Source: SFFI01 sp964398655
GTDB lineage: Bacteria > Bacillota > Clostridia > Saccharofermentanales > DTU023
Length of the DNA: 55,779 nucleotides
Assembly: GCA_964398655.1 (NCBI GenBank)
Contig: CAYNNG010000010.1
Span: forward strand, 1-55,779
Reading direction: 5' to 3'
Position numbers and translations under genes: made by a program. The notes under the pieces are model-generated. The model saw only the letters and a list, made by a program, of their open reading frames with translations, was not told where the DNA came from and did not search any database. Below, in pieces: positions 34,693-44,881 of the stretch; position 1 is the stretch's first letter; every line of letters begins with the position of its first letter.

Positions 34693-35632
34693 CGCAGCTG
34701 GTTTTAAGCAGTTGAGCGCACAAATTGAAGATAGTCTCAACCAAGTAATGATTGGTAAAGGACCAGTTATTGAACAACTCCTCATTGCCTTAGCCGCGGG
34801 AGGGCACGTCCTGATTGAAGACGTTCCGGGTATTGGTAAAACTACCCTAGTCTCCAGTTTGGCCAAGTCCTTGAGCCTCACCTTTAAGCGGATACAGTTT
34901 ACGCCTGACCTCATGCCCTCTGACGTGACGGGTTTTAACCTTTTCAACCGTAAAACCAATGAGTTTGAATTTCAGCCTGGAGCCGTAATGAGCCAAATGG
35001 TCCTGGCAGATGAAATCAACCGTACCTCACCCAAGACTCAATCTGCCCTGTTGGAGGTCATGCAGGAAGGTCAGGTCACCGTGGATGGGGTAACCTACCG
35101 TTTGCCCCAGCCATTTATGGTCCTGGCTACCCAAAACCCTATTGAACATCTAGGTACCTATCCCTTGCCGGAGGCGCAGCTGGACCGTTTTATGCTGAAG
35201 ATTAACTTGGGTTATCCCAATCTGGATGAAGAAGTACAGATTTTACGTCTCTACGATGAAGTGGATCCTTTAGACCACTTACACCCCGTAGCAGGAGCCC
35301 AAGAAGTAATTTGGATGCGTGAGCAGGCTCGCATGGTCCATTGCTCCGACTCCGTGCGCTACTATATCGCTAGCCTTACGGCTGCAACCCGTCAGCATCC
35401 CGCGGTTAAATTGGGTGCCAGCCCACGTGCTTCACGCATGCTCATGCAGGCGGCAAAAGCTAGAGCCCTCCTGAGAGGACGTGCTTTTGTTCGTCCAGAT
35501 GACGTACAAATGATTGCCTCCTCGGTATTTTCTCACCGTATTACGATGCGGCCAGAAAGCCGCTTGAAGAATATTCGGGCGGAGGATGTAGTTAGAGAAG
35601 TTCTGGAAAGGACACCAGTGCCTGAATCATGA
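34682..35632 (+). CDS. MoxR-family AAA+ ATPase
   Basis: Chaperone-like ATPase that acts with DUF58/von Willebrand-like partners on enzyme or envelope assembly. The 316-residue protein has Walker A in DVPGIGKTT (47-55), Walker B VLADEINR (about 105-112), a sensor ATQNPIE and the arginine finger region PEAQLDRF, then the lid domain. AAGGAAG precedes the ATG. Stop and the DUF58 start overlap (ATGA). Confidence 0.92.
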   Translation: MKANAAGFKQLSAQIEDSLNQVMIGKGPVIEQLLIALAAGGHVLIEDVPGIGKTTLVSSLAKSLSLTFKRIQFTPDLMPSDVTGFNLFNRKTNEFEFQPGAVMSQMVLADEINRTSPKTQSALLEVMQEGQVTVDGVTYRLPQPFMVLATQNPIEHLGTYPLPEAQLDRFMLKINLGYPNLDEEVQILRLYDEVDPLDHLHPVAGAQEVIWMREQARMVHCSDSVRYYIASLTAATRQHPAVKLGASPRASRMLMQAAKARALLRGRAFVRPDDVQMIASSVFSHRITMRPESRLKNIRAEDVVREVLERTPVPES

Positions 35633-36843
35633 GTATAAGGCCACGTTTCTTTTATTATCTGCTCTTTTGCCTTTCGGCCTGGTTCCTCGGCCATTTTGGC
35701 AATTGGGCCTGGTCTAATACCCTATTTGTATTTTTGCTTCTGCTGCCTTTGGCTTCCTTCCTGGCTGCCCTCTGGCATCGCTCAAGAATTAAGCTTGACC
35801 TGCAAAGAGCGGCAGAACAGGTAGAACGTGGGGACGCTGCTTCTTGGCAAGTTCGCATGCATTCCCTCAGCACCTGGCAAAAGCACTACTTGCAGGGTAT
35901 GTACCGCGATCAGGCCAGCAGTGTGCCAGAGTACCTAAGGCCCTTTCCTCTGAATCCGCGAGAAAACTTGGACTTGGTTATTGAAATTAACGCGCGGCAC
36001 ACGGGACCTTTAAAGCCTTTCGCTTTCGCACTCAGCATTTTAGACCCCTGTGGTTTTTTTGCGCTTAGCCTGGTTAGCTTCAAAGCCGCAGACTTCCCTG
36101 AGGTCTTAGTTTTGCCGCGCTCACTTATTTCTGTTTTAGACAAAGATGAAAGCAAGGCCTATCTAGAGAGTGGGGAAGCAATTTCTAAGAAATCAGATTT
36201 TGACTTAGATGAAATCGAATTGGTTAGACCCATGCGGGAAGGAGACCGCATGCGGGATATTCATTGGAAAGTATCCGCCCGCATGCAGGAGTGGATGGTG
36301 CGCCAATATGAGAAGGCAGATGAGAACGAACTGTATTTCCTCTTTCAGCTGCCCGATCTGGACCCAGCACAGGAGACCGCTGAAGAATTATTAAAGCTCC
36401 GGGACTTGGTGCTAGATCAAGTATCCGAAGCAGCCCAATCCTTCCTCAGCCAAGACTTTAACTTGGTTCTGCGCTACCGCAGGCCTTGGGCCGATCAAGA
36501 CAAGGCTGATAGTCTCGACCAGTATGATTCCCTGCGTCTCAGTTTGGCTAGCCTACCTTTCAGCCAACCCGTAGTTCTAGCTCAGCAAATTACTGAAGAA
36601 GCAGCCATCCCCGGCGCCCGTTTTTACTGCATATTTTGTTATGAATTAAGCCAAGATCTAACAACAGCCTTGCTGGTCCTTTCGGCTCAAGCTCAAGGCA
36701 TTCTCTTACGTTTAATTTATCCTGGTGCAGCTCCACCTAGAGAATGGAAGTCTTGGATTGAAGATTTAGCAGCTGCCGGGGTTAAAGTCACCCTTTCGCG
36801 TTTCCCTGGTGCGCTGACCTCAGCAAGGAGGGGAGTGCGATGA
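35629..36843 (+). CDS. DUF58 membrane protein
   Basis: Typical partner of MoxR. Two N-terminal spans (about 5-25 and 27-47) precede a beta-rich region and the DUF58 signature MREGDRMRDIHWKVSARMQEWMVRQYE, split here over about residues 201-227. 404 aa is normal. Overlaps both neighbours by 4 nt, so the module is translated as one unit. Confidence 0.88.
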   Translation: MSIRPRFFYYLLFCLSAWFLGHFGNWAWSNTLFVFLLLLPLASFLAALWHRSRIKLDLQRAAEQVERGDAASWQVRMHSLSTWQKHYLQGMYRDQASSVPEYLRPFPLNPRENLDLVIEINARHTGPLKPFAFALSILDPCGFFALSLVSFKAADFPEVLVLPRSLISVLDKDESKAYLESGEAISKKSDFDLDEIELVRPMREGDRMRDIHWKVSARMQEWMVRQYEKADENELYFLFQLPDLDPAQETAEELLKLRDLVLDQVSEAAQSFLSQDFNLVLRYRRPWADQDKADSLDQYDSLRLSLASLPFSQPVVLAQQITEEAAIPGARFYCIFCYELSQDLTTALLVLSAQAQGILLRLIYPGAAPPREWKSWIEDLAAAGVKVTLSRFPGALTSARRGVR

Positions 36844-39257
36844 AACTCTTAGTTAAACGCACTGCGCAAGACCTTAATCCTCGCTTGAGTGATAAGCTGT
36901 CGGGCCAGGTTAAGGACTTTTTTTGGTCTTTACCCTTTGCCTTAATCTTTTCCCTGGCCTGGTCTTTTGTCTGCGTAAATAACCTGGGCCTGGATTATAA
37001 CTGGGGAGAAAATCTCTTACTGCATCTAGGCTTGCTTTTAGTAGGCTATACGTTGACCCTTATTCCCTTAATCACTCTTATCCTCTTTTTGGCTTTAGCG
37101 GGAATCGGTACGGCTGCCTTTATTTGGTCTACGCCCCTCCTGGAGGGGGTAAAAAACGCCTTAACCCAATTTTATGTGGCAGGTAAAAATGCGATCTTAT
37201 GGAGCTTTGAAGCAACCCAAGCCCAGGCAGTTAAACCTGAGAATTACGAAGTCTATATAGCTGTCTTAGCCTGCCTCTTGGCGCTGATTTTCATTATTAA
37301 GCGACCTTTACCCTTAGCCTTGAGTATCTTTTTGCTCTTGCCTTTCTTTGGGGCTAATGGGGATGTGGCCACTTTCTCCGGTTACGTGTTCGCACTATTA
37401 GCCTGTTTGGCTACGCTAATTTTTGTCTTTGTAAGAGAAGGGAAGCTGCAGTATAAAAAGCAATTCAGCCCCAACCTGCCCCTTATAATGGGCAGCGCCG
37501 TGCTTATCCTCACCTTTTTGCTGCAAAGTTTCCTGCCGCAGGACTTCTTTCAGAATAAAGACTTGGCCGACCGCATACGGCAAATGCAAAAGCGTATGCA
37601 GGCTCCGGAAATCGTTAACTATTACGAATTTAGCTTGCGTGACGCCGGCTATTATCCGCTGAATCAAAATCTCGGCGGACCCCTGCAGCTCCAGCATGAA
37701 CTCTATATGCAGGTTACGGGACCTCCCGCGCCTCTGCGCCTAAGAGGGGCCTTAGCTGATGATTACACGGGAGCAGCCTGGCTAGGCCAAGAAATGGACC
37801 CCAACTACATTTTTGATAACCTGAGCACCCATGGTAATCAGGCAGAAGTTTTTGCTTACCCCAGCGTACAGGGTTCTGCTAAAGATATTTTCGAACAGCT
37901 CTATTATCAGGCAAACATCAGTATCAAGCCCTTACAATTTCCGGTCCAGGTAATTTTCAATGGTGGAAGGCCTCAGCAAATTAACGAGGACCAGAACCAA
38001 GAACAAATTTATTACTATAACCAGGGGGGGCAGATCTATGCCAGCCACGAAATAAGCTCCCCTTATACCGTACAAGGCTGGCTGCCCCGGGAGTTATCCA
38101 CAGAGACCAAGTTCTCTCTGCTTAACCAGGGCCTCAAGGACGGGAAACTAAGCCTGAGTCTTCAAAGCAAGACAAATAACTACCAAGACTTAGTTGAGGC
38201 CTATGATCCCGAGCTTTACACTATATTGTATGGTCAAGATTATCGCGATCAGGACCAAGTATTTGCTGCCTTTCAACGTCTGGTCAAACATTTACAAGAA
38301 AATTACAGCTACAGCTTGGATGTGGCCTACCCTGTGCCCAATGAGGATTTTTTGGCTAACTTCCTGCGCGATAAAGAAGGCTACTGTACCTATTTCGCAA
38401 CAGCTTTAGCATTATTAGGCCGCGAATTAGGTATGGAAACCCGGTATGTGGAAGGTTTTTTAGTCCCGGGAGTGGACCCCCAAACTTACGTAGGCACTGC
38501 CGAAGGCGGTTACGAACGCGATGTCCTTTCTGATGCTGCCCATGCTTGGGTAGAGGCCAAATTTAATAAGTTGGGCTGGTATCCATTTGATGCTACCCCG
38601 GCGGATGTTTTACAGGGCTTCACCAACCAGCAAGGTGAAGATGAACAGGAAGCTCAAGAGTCCGAAACAACTAAGCCTTCCGAAAATGAAACCACGGCTC
38701 CGGAAGAAGTTACCACGCCGGCCCCGGAGCCCACACCTCCTCCTAGCCAGCCTACGCCCCCCCCGCCTGTAGATCAGCCTCCTAGCATGTCTCCTGGGCT
38801 TAAGGTCCTGCTGATCGTTTTAGCAGTAATACTGCTGCTAGCCCTCGGGGTTTTCCTCTTGCTGAAACGCGCCAAGACCTACTGGAAGAGACGGCAAGAC
38901 CCGCAATACCTTTTGCATCAGCTGGAAGCTAGAGATCAAGTTAACTTGTTGCAACAGGTCTGGGAGGATATCAAACACATGTATGAGACCGCAGGCTTTC
39001 GCTGGCAGGTCAACCAAACTCTGCAGCAAAAATTTGCTAAGTTAGACCAGGACCTTGCTGTCCCAGGCTTAAGCAATTACGCGATCTATTTAATCATGGA
39101 GCAATCCTTCTTCGGAGAGGAAAACTTATCCGCGGATGAACTTTACCAAATCTTTGCCTATTATCAGGCTCTGGAACTGGAGTTGAAGGTTCGTTTGAAG
39201 AAGTCCCAATGGTTTTTCAAACGCTATCTCTGGCCTCCAGCCTCTGCTCGCTACTAG
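36840..39257 (+). CDS. Transglutaminase-like membrane protein (TgpA type)
   Basis: The 805-residue protein has about six N-terminal membrane spans, an extracellular domain, and a transglutaminase core with Cys (EGYCTYFATALALL, near 515), His (DAAHAWVEA, near 568) and Asp (WYPFDATP). A Thr/Pro-rich linker (about 625-650) leads to a last span (about 660-682) and a cytoplasmic DUF4129-like tail. All three catalytic residues are present, so it is probably an active protease or transglutaminase at the outer face of the membrane. Third member of the MoxR module; its substrate is unknown. Confidence 0.87.
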   Translation: MKLLVKRTAQDLNPRLSDKLSGQVKDFFWSLPFALIFSLAWSFVCVNNLGLDYNWGENLLLHLGLLLVGYTLTLIPLITLILFLALAGIGTAAFIWSTPLLEGVKNALTQFYVAGKNAILWSFEATQAQAVKPENYEVYIAVLACLLALIFIIKRPLPLALSIFLLLPFFGANGDVATFSGYVFALLACLATLIFVFVREGKLQYKKQFSPNLPLIMGSAVLILTFLLQSFLPQDFFQNKDLADRIRQMQKRMQAPEIVNYYEFSLRDAGYYPLNQNLGGPLQLQHELYMQVTGPPAPLRLRGALADDYTGAAWLGQEMDPNYIFDNLSTHGNQAEVFAYPSVQGSAKDIFEQLYYQANISIKPLQFPVQVIFNGGRPQQINEDQNQEQIYYYNQGGQIYASHEISSPYTVQGWLPRELSTETKFSLLNQGLKDGKLSLSLQSKTNNYQDLVEAYDPELYTILYGQDYRDQDQVFAAFQRLVKHLQENYSYSLDVAYPVPNEDFLANFLRDKEGYCTYFATALALLGRELGMETRYVEGFLVPGVDPQTYVGTAEGGYERDVLSDAAHAWVEAKFNKLGWYPFDATPADVLQGFTNQQGEDEQEAQESETTKPSENETTAPEEVTTPAPEPTPPPSQPTPPPPVDQPPSMSPGLKVLLIVLAVILLLALGVFLLLKRAKTYWKRRQDPQYLLHQLEARDQVNLLQQVWEDIKHMYETAGFRWQVNQTLQQKFAKLDQDLAVPGLSNYAIYLIMEQSFFGEENLSADELYQIFAYYQALELELKVRLKKSQWFFKRYLWPPASARY

Positions 39258-39275
39258 GCAGTAACTGGTTAAAGC

Positions 39276-39845
39276 TTAGAACTTAAAAACATAGAAAGCT
39301 AGGCCCCCCAGGGCACCCATCACTAACATGATGAGCACGGGGTCTAGCTTTTTTAATTTGCGGTAAGCGGCCAAAGACAAGACAAAGATGGCCAGGGAAA
39401 AGAGATTGATTCCGCCCACAGCGAGCTTGCCTTGAGATGATACCAACGCCTCCCTCGTGAGTGACCAAGCCGCTGAGGCAATCAGGGCTACGACCGCAGG
39501 CCTGAGTCCCTGTAAAACCTGCTGCATAAGAGGCAATTCCGAGTACTTCCTATAGAGTTTGGAGAGAATTAATACAATGATGATACAGGGTGTGACATTA
39601 GCCACTGTAGCCACTAGGGCTCCGGGCAGACCTGCGAGCTGGATCCCTACAAAAGTTGCCGCATTAATAGCAATAGGACCGGGAGTCATTTGAGAGATCG
39701 TAATTAAATCTGAAAAGGTCGCGGGACTTAGCCAGTTATTGATGTGTACTACTTGTTCTTCAATCAAAGGTAGGGCGGCATAACCTCCGCCAAAGGCAAA
39801 AAGACCAACTTGAAAAAAGGCCCAGTATAATTTAAGTAAAATCAT
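39276..39845 (-). CDS. Chromate transporter domain protein (second half)
   Basis: Short-chain CHR-family membrane protein of 189 aa with about five spans; the family start FFQVGLFAFGGGYAALPLIE and the MTPGPIAINAATFVG motif are intact. It overlaps the other half by 4 nt, and the pair would form a heterodimer equivalent to fused ChrA. Chromate export is a family label; the physiological anion is unknown. Confidence 0.87.
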   Translation of the reverse strand: MILLKLYWAFFQVGLFAFGGGYAALPLIEEQVVHINNWLSPATFSDLITISQMTPGPIAINAATFVGIQLAGLPGALVATVANVTPCIIIVLILSKLYRKYSELPLMQQVLQGLRPAVVALIASAAWSLTREALVSSQGKLAVGGINLFSLAIFVLSLAAYRKLKKLDPVLIMLVMGALGGLAFYVFKF

Positions 39846-40501
39846 GCCTTGTTCTCCTTATTTTTACCCCCGAAGAAGTAAGCCAATAAAGCAGCCCCGC
39901 CGGACATTAGAATGATCAAGACTACATTAATCTTGGTAAACAAAGCTAAGACCAAAGCTAGGGCTAAGAGTACCAGCTGGAAAGGATTTTTCTTGAGCCA
40001 TAATTTAGAGGCCAAGTCCCACACCGTGTACACAATGAGAGCCGCGACCGCGGCTTGCATGCCTCGGAGAATGGCCCTCAGCAGAGGGTTATCTGCGACT
40101 GCTTGGTAGAACAAGGAAATAACCGATAAAATCACTAGGGGAGGCAGCATGGTAGACAAGGCCCCCAAAAGAGCTCCCTTAAGGCCAAAAAGATGGTAAC
40201 CCATGAGGGTAGAAGCGTTAAAGGTTACCGGACCCGGTGCAGACTGGGCCATGGCCACTAAGTCCAAAATCTTTTCTTCATCTATCCAGCCTAGCTCATC
40301 ACAAAAACGACGTTTTTGTAAAGGAACTATGACGTAGCCGCCACCCAAGGTGAAAGCGGATATTTTAAGGCAGGAAAAAAAGAAGACACGCAGAGACTTA
40401 GGCTGGGGCTTGCTGGGACCTTTACTAGCAGCTTGCTCTGATTTGTCTATAGACGTCTTTGCGCTGGAGTTGGTGGGTAATATTTGACGATCTCGAGACA
40501 C
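39842..40501 (-). CDS. Chromate transporter domain protein (first half)
   Basis: 219-residue CHR-family partner. A polar N-terminal extension of about 35 residues precedes FFFSCLKISAFTLGGGYVIVPL and the AQSAPGPVTFNASTLMGY motif. The start is a GTG at 40501 with GAGG 8 nt upstream. First gene of the pair, divergent from the opp operon. Confidence 0.85.
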   Translation of the reverse strand: MSRDRQILPTNSSAKTSIDKSEQAASKGPSKPQPKSLRVFFFSCLKISAFTLGGGYVIVPLQKRRFCDELGWIDEEKILDLVAMAQSAPGPVTFNASTLMGYHLFGLKGALLGALSTMLPPLVILSVISLFYQAVADNPLLRAILRGMQAAVAALIVYTVWDLASKLWLKKNPFQLVLLALALVLALFTKINVVLIILMSGGAALLAYFFGGKNKENKA

Positions 40502-40585
40502 AAGTTTTTCCTCGTAATTCGTTTAGGCTTCAATTCAAACTTTATCCTAAGGGATTTGCCTTGTAAGGTAAAGATAGCGATTATG

Positions 40586-40614
40586 TTGATCGCAAAATCA
40601 AATATGCATAAATA
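40586..40614 (+). promoter_or_regulatory. possible promoter of the opp operon
   Basis: TTGATC (40586-40591), 17-nt spacer, TAAATA (40609-40614) in an A/T-rich stretch. It would give a leader of about 177 nt; I see no hairpin or small gene in that leader. Remaining intergenic sequence 40502-40797 shows nothing else. Confidence 0.4.
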
Positions 40615-40797
40615 TAACTAAAAATCTTCTTGCTTCCGCAGAATTCTTCTTATAGTTTTATGTCTTGCAATTCACTATCAAGCCAAGTAAAATTTGAAAA
40701 ACGGATTAGTTTTGTAAGTAATTGCTTATTGTAGGAGGCGTAAATCTGTTTTTTTATAGGCAGGTGACTAGCGTTTGCTCGTCCAGGAGGAGGGTCT

Positions 40798-41709
40798 ATG
40801 TTAAGATACTCAATTAAACGTATTTTACTGGCCATACTGACGACGTTCATAGTTATAGTAATTACCTTCTTTTCTATGCACGCAGTACCGGGTGGTCCCT
40901 TCAGTAAAGAAAAAGCTCCCAGTCCCGCTGTACAGGCGGTACTAGAGGCCAGATTTGGTCTAGACAAAACGGTAGAGGAACAATTTGTGCTCTACTTGCA
41001 AAATTTATTCCGCGGAGATTTTGGCATCTCTCTGAAAAATGGCCGGGAGATTCGCGACACTGTGTCTGAAGGGATTGGCATATCTGCGAAATTAGGCCTC
41101 AGCTCGGCAGCCCTAGCCCTGGTACTCGGCCTTATCTTGGGTGTCACAGCGGCGGTCTTTCGCAACAAGTTGGCAGACCGCCTGATCATCTTCTTTACCA
41201 CTTTGCTGGTGTCCGTTCCCAGCTTTGTTCTCGCCACGATCTTGCTTTATTTCTTTTCCCAGAAATTAGGTTGGTTTCCCGTATGGTCGGCGACCAAACC
41301 TAGTTATGTTCTGCCGGTGATTTCCCTGGCCATGTATCCCATGGCCTATATCACGAGAATGACCAAATCTTCCATGTTGGATGTGCTGGGTGAAGATTAT
41401 ATTCGCACAGCCAGGGCTAAGGGAGCGCAGAGGTCCTCCGTCTTGTTTAAGCATGCCTTGCGCAACGCGATTTTGCCCATTATTACTTACCTTGGCCCCA
41501 TGCTGGCCTACACCATTACCGGCTCTATGGTTGTGGAAACTGTTTTTACCATGGGCGGTTTAGGCCGGATTTTCGTAAACTCCATCACTAACCGGGATTA
41601 TCCGATCATCATGGCTTGTACCATTATCTTGTCAATTCTTATGGTTATTATGACCCTCTTATGTGACTTGGTTTACAAGCTGGTTGATCCCAGGATTGAT
41701 TTTGATTAA
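40798..41709 (+). CDS. oppB: Oligopeptide ABC permease OppB
   Basis: First membrane subunit of a peptide importer, 303 aa with six spans. The N-terminal MLRYSIKRILLAIL, the HAVPGGPF block and the cytoplasmic EAA loop (DYIRTARAKGAQRSSVLFKH) are characteristic. AGGAGGAGG precedes the ATG. Heads oppB-C-D-F-A. Confidence 0.93.
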   Translation: MLRYSIKRILLAILTTFIVIVITFFSMHAVPGGPFSKEKAPSPAVQAVLEARFGLDKTVEEQFVLYLQNLFRGDFGISLKNGREIRDTVSEGIGISAKLGLSSAALALVLGLILGVTAAVFRNKLADRLIIFFTTLLVSVPSFVLATILLYFFSQKLGWFPVWSATKPSYVLPVISLAMYPMAYITRMTKSSMLDVLGEDYIRTARAKGAQRSSVLFKHALRNAILPIITYLGPMLAYTITGSMVVETVFTMGGLGRIFVNSITNRDYPIIMACTIILSILMVIMTLLCDLVYKLVDPRIDFD

Positions 41710-41718
41710 GAGGTGAGT

Positions 41719-42792
41719 ATGACTAACGAATCAAAAATAAAACTGAAAAATCCTTTATCTGCTCATGTAAACATGTCAGATTTTGAGCTGGCGAGCCAAG
41801 AGGAAAAAGATCAGCAGGTGATCATGCGTCCTTCCTCCACGTTTTTTAAGGACGGGATGAAGAACTTCCGGAAAAATAAAATGGCCATGATCATGCTGGT
41901 GATTTTGATCCTGCTCTTGCTGCTGGTTTTTATTACCCCAGCCATTAATCCCTACGGTTACGAGGAAATCATCAGAGTTAAGGGTAAGCGTGATAAAACT
42001 ATGGCCAATATGGGCCCCCTGCAATGGTCGCGCTTGGAGCAACAAGCCATAGATGAAGGAGAGGAGTTTTATCCGCACCTCTTTGGTACGGACAGTCTGG
42101 GGCGTGATTATTTTGTCCGCTGTATGTGGGGTACGCGTATTTCTTTAACAGTAGGCTTCTTTGCCGCCCTGATTGTTTTGGTCATTGGTTTGATTTACGG
42201 TTCCATCTCAGGATACTTCGGCGGGGTGGTTGACCTGGTGATGATGAGGATAGTTGATGTTATTTACTCCTTACCGGATACCCTCATCATTATCTTGCTG
42301 TCGGTGGTTTTGAAGGAAGTTTTAAAAGACTCCCTAGACGGCACTATCTTTGCCAAAATTGGTACCAATATGCTGAGCCTCTTCATCGTTTTTGGCTTGC
42401 TCTATTGGGTATCCATGGCGCGGTTGGTGCGTGGTCAGATCCTAACCATCCGGGAAATCGACTTTGTGATGGCTGCGGAATCTATTGGAACTTCGAAGAA
42501 GCGTATCATTGTGAGGCATGTCCTGCCCAACTGTATCTCGGTGATCATTATTTCTACAGCCTTACAGATCCCGTCAGCTATCTTCACAGAATCCTTCCTT
42601 AGCTTTCTGGGTCTAGGAGTTAACTCTCCCATGCCCAGCTTGGGTTCCCTCGCCTCAGATGCGCGGCAGAGCATTATGTCTTATCCCTATAAACTCTTTT
42701 TCCCTGCGATCTTGATCAGTGTCCTGGTCCTCTCCCTAAACATTATTGGTGACGGCCTCCGGGATGCTTTTGATCCCAAGTTGAAGCACTAA
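41719..42792 (+). CDS. oppC: Oligopeptide ABC permease OppC
   Basis: Second membrane subunit. I prefer ATG 41719 (357 aa) because AAGAGG (41708-41713) is correctly spaced, while the in-frame GTG 41713 overlaps it. A cytoplasmic N-terminal region of about 55 residues precedes six spans; HLFGTDSLGRDYFVR and the EAA loop (DFVMAAESIGTSKKRIIVRH) are present. Confidence 0.93.
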   Translation: MTNESKIKLKNPLSAHVNMSDFELASQEEKDQQVIMRPSSTFFKDGMKNFRKNKMAMIMLVILILLLLLVFITPAINPYGYEEIIRVKGKRDKTMANMGPLQWSRLEQQAIDEGEEFYPHLFGTDSLGRDYFVRCMWGTRISLTVGFFAALIVLVIGLIYGSISGYFGGVVDLVMMRIVDVIYSLPDTLIIILLSVVLKEVLKDSLDGTIFAKIGTNMLSLFIVFGLLYWVSMARLVRGQILTIREIDFVMAAESIGTSKKRIIVRHVLPNCISVIIISTALQIPSAIFTESFLSFLGLGVNSPMPSLGSLASDARQSIMSYPYKLFFPAILISVLVLSLNIIGDGLRDAFDPKLKH

Positions 42793-42802
42793 GGAGTCTG
42801 CT

Positions 42803-43813
42803 ATGAGTGATATTTTGCTAGAAGTTAAAAATCTGCGCACCTCATTCTTCACCGATAACGGCGAAGTAAAGGCAGTTAATGATGTGTCTTTCTCTTTGGA
42901 AGCCGGCAAGGTTCTGGGTATTGTTGGAGAATCTGGCTCTGGAAAATCTGTAACAGCTTACTCTATCTTGCGCATCCTGCAGTCTCCCGGAGAGACAATT
43001 GGCGGGGAGGTGCTATTCAAAGGTAAAGATCTGCTTAAGCTTCCAGAAAAAGAGATGCGTGACGTAAGGGGTAAGAACATTTCCATTATTTTCCAGGACC
43101 CGATGACCTCGCTGAATCCTGTGTTTACCATAGGTTATCAAATTGAAGAAGCTAGCAAACTGCATACTGGAAGAAGGGGAGAGGAAGCCAGGCAGCATGC
43201 CCAAGATCTTCTGGAAATGGTAGGCATTAACGAACCAGCCAAACGTCTAAAACAATATCCCTTTGAGTTCTCAGGGGGTATGAGGCAAAGAGCAATGATC
43301 GCCATGGCTCTGGCCTGCGAGCCAGACATTTTAATTGCTGACGAACCTACTACAGCCCTGGACGTAACCATTCAGGCACAGATTTTGGAATTGATCCAAG
43401 ATTTGCAGAAAAAACTTGGCATGGCAGTCATTATGATCACCCATGATCTTGGAGTAATTGCCGATATCTGTGACGAGATCATCGTCATGTATGCCGGGAA
43501 AGTGTGTGAAAGGGGCAAGGTAGACGATATCTTCTACAATCCACATCATGCCTATACCAGGGGACTGCTTAACTCTATTCCTAAAGCGCAGAAGTCAAAC
43601 AAACGGCTTATCCCGATCTCGGGTACACCGATTGACCTCTTAAACCTGCCCCAAGGCTGTGCCTTTTCCCCGCGCTGCTCAGAGACTATGAAAATTTGTC
43701 TCAGAGAGCTTCCTCCAGAAGTAGAGATTAACCCTGGTCACAGAGCTTCTTGCTGGCTTAACCAAAAAGCCGCCTTTATGGCTGCGCAAGAAAACCCAAA
43801 AGCTGAAAGCTAG
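42803..43813 (+). CDS. oppD: Oligopeptide ABC ATPase OppD
   Basis: ATPase subunit, 336 aa. Walker A GESGSGKS, signature FSGGMRQRAMIAMAL, Walker B ILIADEPTTALD, and the C-terminal Opp extension with the cysteine motif GCAFSPRC...C...C that binds an iron-sulfur cluster in related transporters. AAGGAG precedes the ATG. Confidence 0.94.
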   Translation: MSDILLEVKNLRTSFFTDNGEVKAVNDVSFSLEAGKVLGIVGESGSGKSVTAYSILRILQSPGETIGGEVLFKGKDLLKLPEKEMRDVRGKNISIIFQDPMTSLNPVFTIGYQIEEASKLHTGRRGEEARQHAQDLLEMVGINEPAKRLKQYPFEFSGGMRQRAMIAMALACEPDILIADEPTTALDVTIQAQILELIQDLQKKLGMAVIMITHDLGVIADICDEIIVMYAGKVCERGKVDDIFYNPHHAYTRGLLNSIPKAQKSNKRLIPISGTPIDLLNLPQGCAFSPRCSETMKICLRELPPEVEINPGHRASCWLNQKAAFMAAQENPKAES

Positions 43814-43826
43814 GAGGCCAAGCCAG

Positions 43827-44786
43827 ATGAGTGAATATTTAGTTCGGGTGGAAAACCTGAAAAAATACTTTGATGTACGTACCGGTTGGTTTACCAAGGC
43901 TCCACTCAAAGCTGTGGATGATGTCAGTTTTAGTATAAAAAAAGGTGAAACCCTCGGCCTAGTAGGAGAGTCTGGCTGCGGCAAAACGACGGTTGGCAGA
44001 ACTATTCTCCACCTTTATGAGCCTACGGGCGGCAAGGTTTACTATAAAGACCAAGAGGTCGCTAACAGCAACATCCATGACCTGCGCAAAGAAATGCAAA
44101 TGGTCTTCCAAGACCCTTATGCCTCTCTAAATCCTCGTATGACGATCGCGGATATTGTGGGAGAGCCCTTAGATGTGCATAAACTGTACAGCTCCAAGGC
44201 AGAGCGGAGAGATAAAGTTAATAGGCTCTTGGAATTAGTCGGCCTTAACTCTGACCACGCCGGCCGCTATGCCCACGAGTTTTCTGGTGGACAGAGGCAG
44301 AGAATTGGCATCGCGCGAGCCCTAGCTGTGGACCCGGAATTTATTATTTGTGATGAATCAGTTTCGGCCTTGGATGTATCTATCCAAGCTCAGATTCTCA
44401 ACATGTTTAAAGACCTCCAGGCAGAACTGGGGTTATCCTATCTTTTTATAGCTCACGATATTTTAGTCGTAACTTATATGGCAGACCGGGTAGCTGTCAT
44501 GTACCTAGGGAAAATTGTCGAGCTGGCGGAGACCAATGAAATTAATAATCATCCCATCCACCCTTACACGAAATCCCTCTACTCTGCCGTACCCATACCC
44601 GATCCGGAAACTGCCCGCCATAGCCAGCGCATTCTGCTGGAAGGGGATATTCCCAGCCCACTCAAGATGCCCAGCGGCTGTTCCTTTAGGACGCGCTGCT
44701 CACATGCTACGGCCCGCTGCGCAGAAGCGGCTCCACCTTTGGTCGATCGTGGAAACGGTCACTGGGCAGCCTGCTGGAATGCCTAA
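43827..44786 (+). CDS. oppF: Oligopeptide ABC ATPase OppF
   Basis: Second ATPase, 319 aa. Walker A GESGCGKTT, signature FSGGQRQRIGIARAL, Walker B FIICDESVSALD, and the C-terminal GCSFRTRC...C...C extension. AGGAGG lies 9 nt before the ATG. Confidence 0.94.
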   Translation: MSEYLVRVENLKKYFDVRTGWFTKAPLKAVDDVSFSIKKGETLGLVGESGCGKTTVGRTILHLYEPTGGKVYYKDQEVANSNIHDLRKEMQMVFQDPYASLNPRMTIADIVGEPLDVHKLYSSKAERRDKVNRLLELVGLNSDHAGRYAHEFSGGQRQRIGIARALAVDPEFIICDESVSALDVSIQAQILNMFKDLQAELGLSYLFIAHDILVVTYMADRVAVMYLGKIVELAETNEINNHPIHPYTKSLYSAVPIPDPETARHSQRILLEGDIPSPLKMPSGCSFRTRCSHATARCAEAAPPLVDRGNGHWAACWNA

Positions 44787-44881
44787 AATTAGAGGATAGC
44801 CGCTGATTTCTCTGCAAAGCTTCAATATAGTTCGTTACTGTCTTGCGACAGACGGAAATAAAAAACTCATGGAGGAAAACT

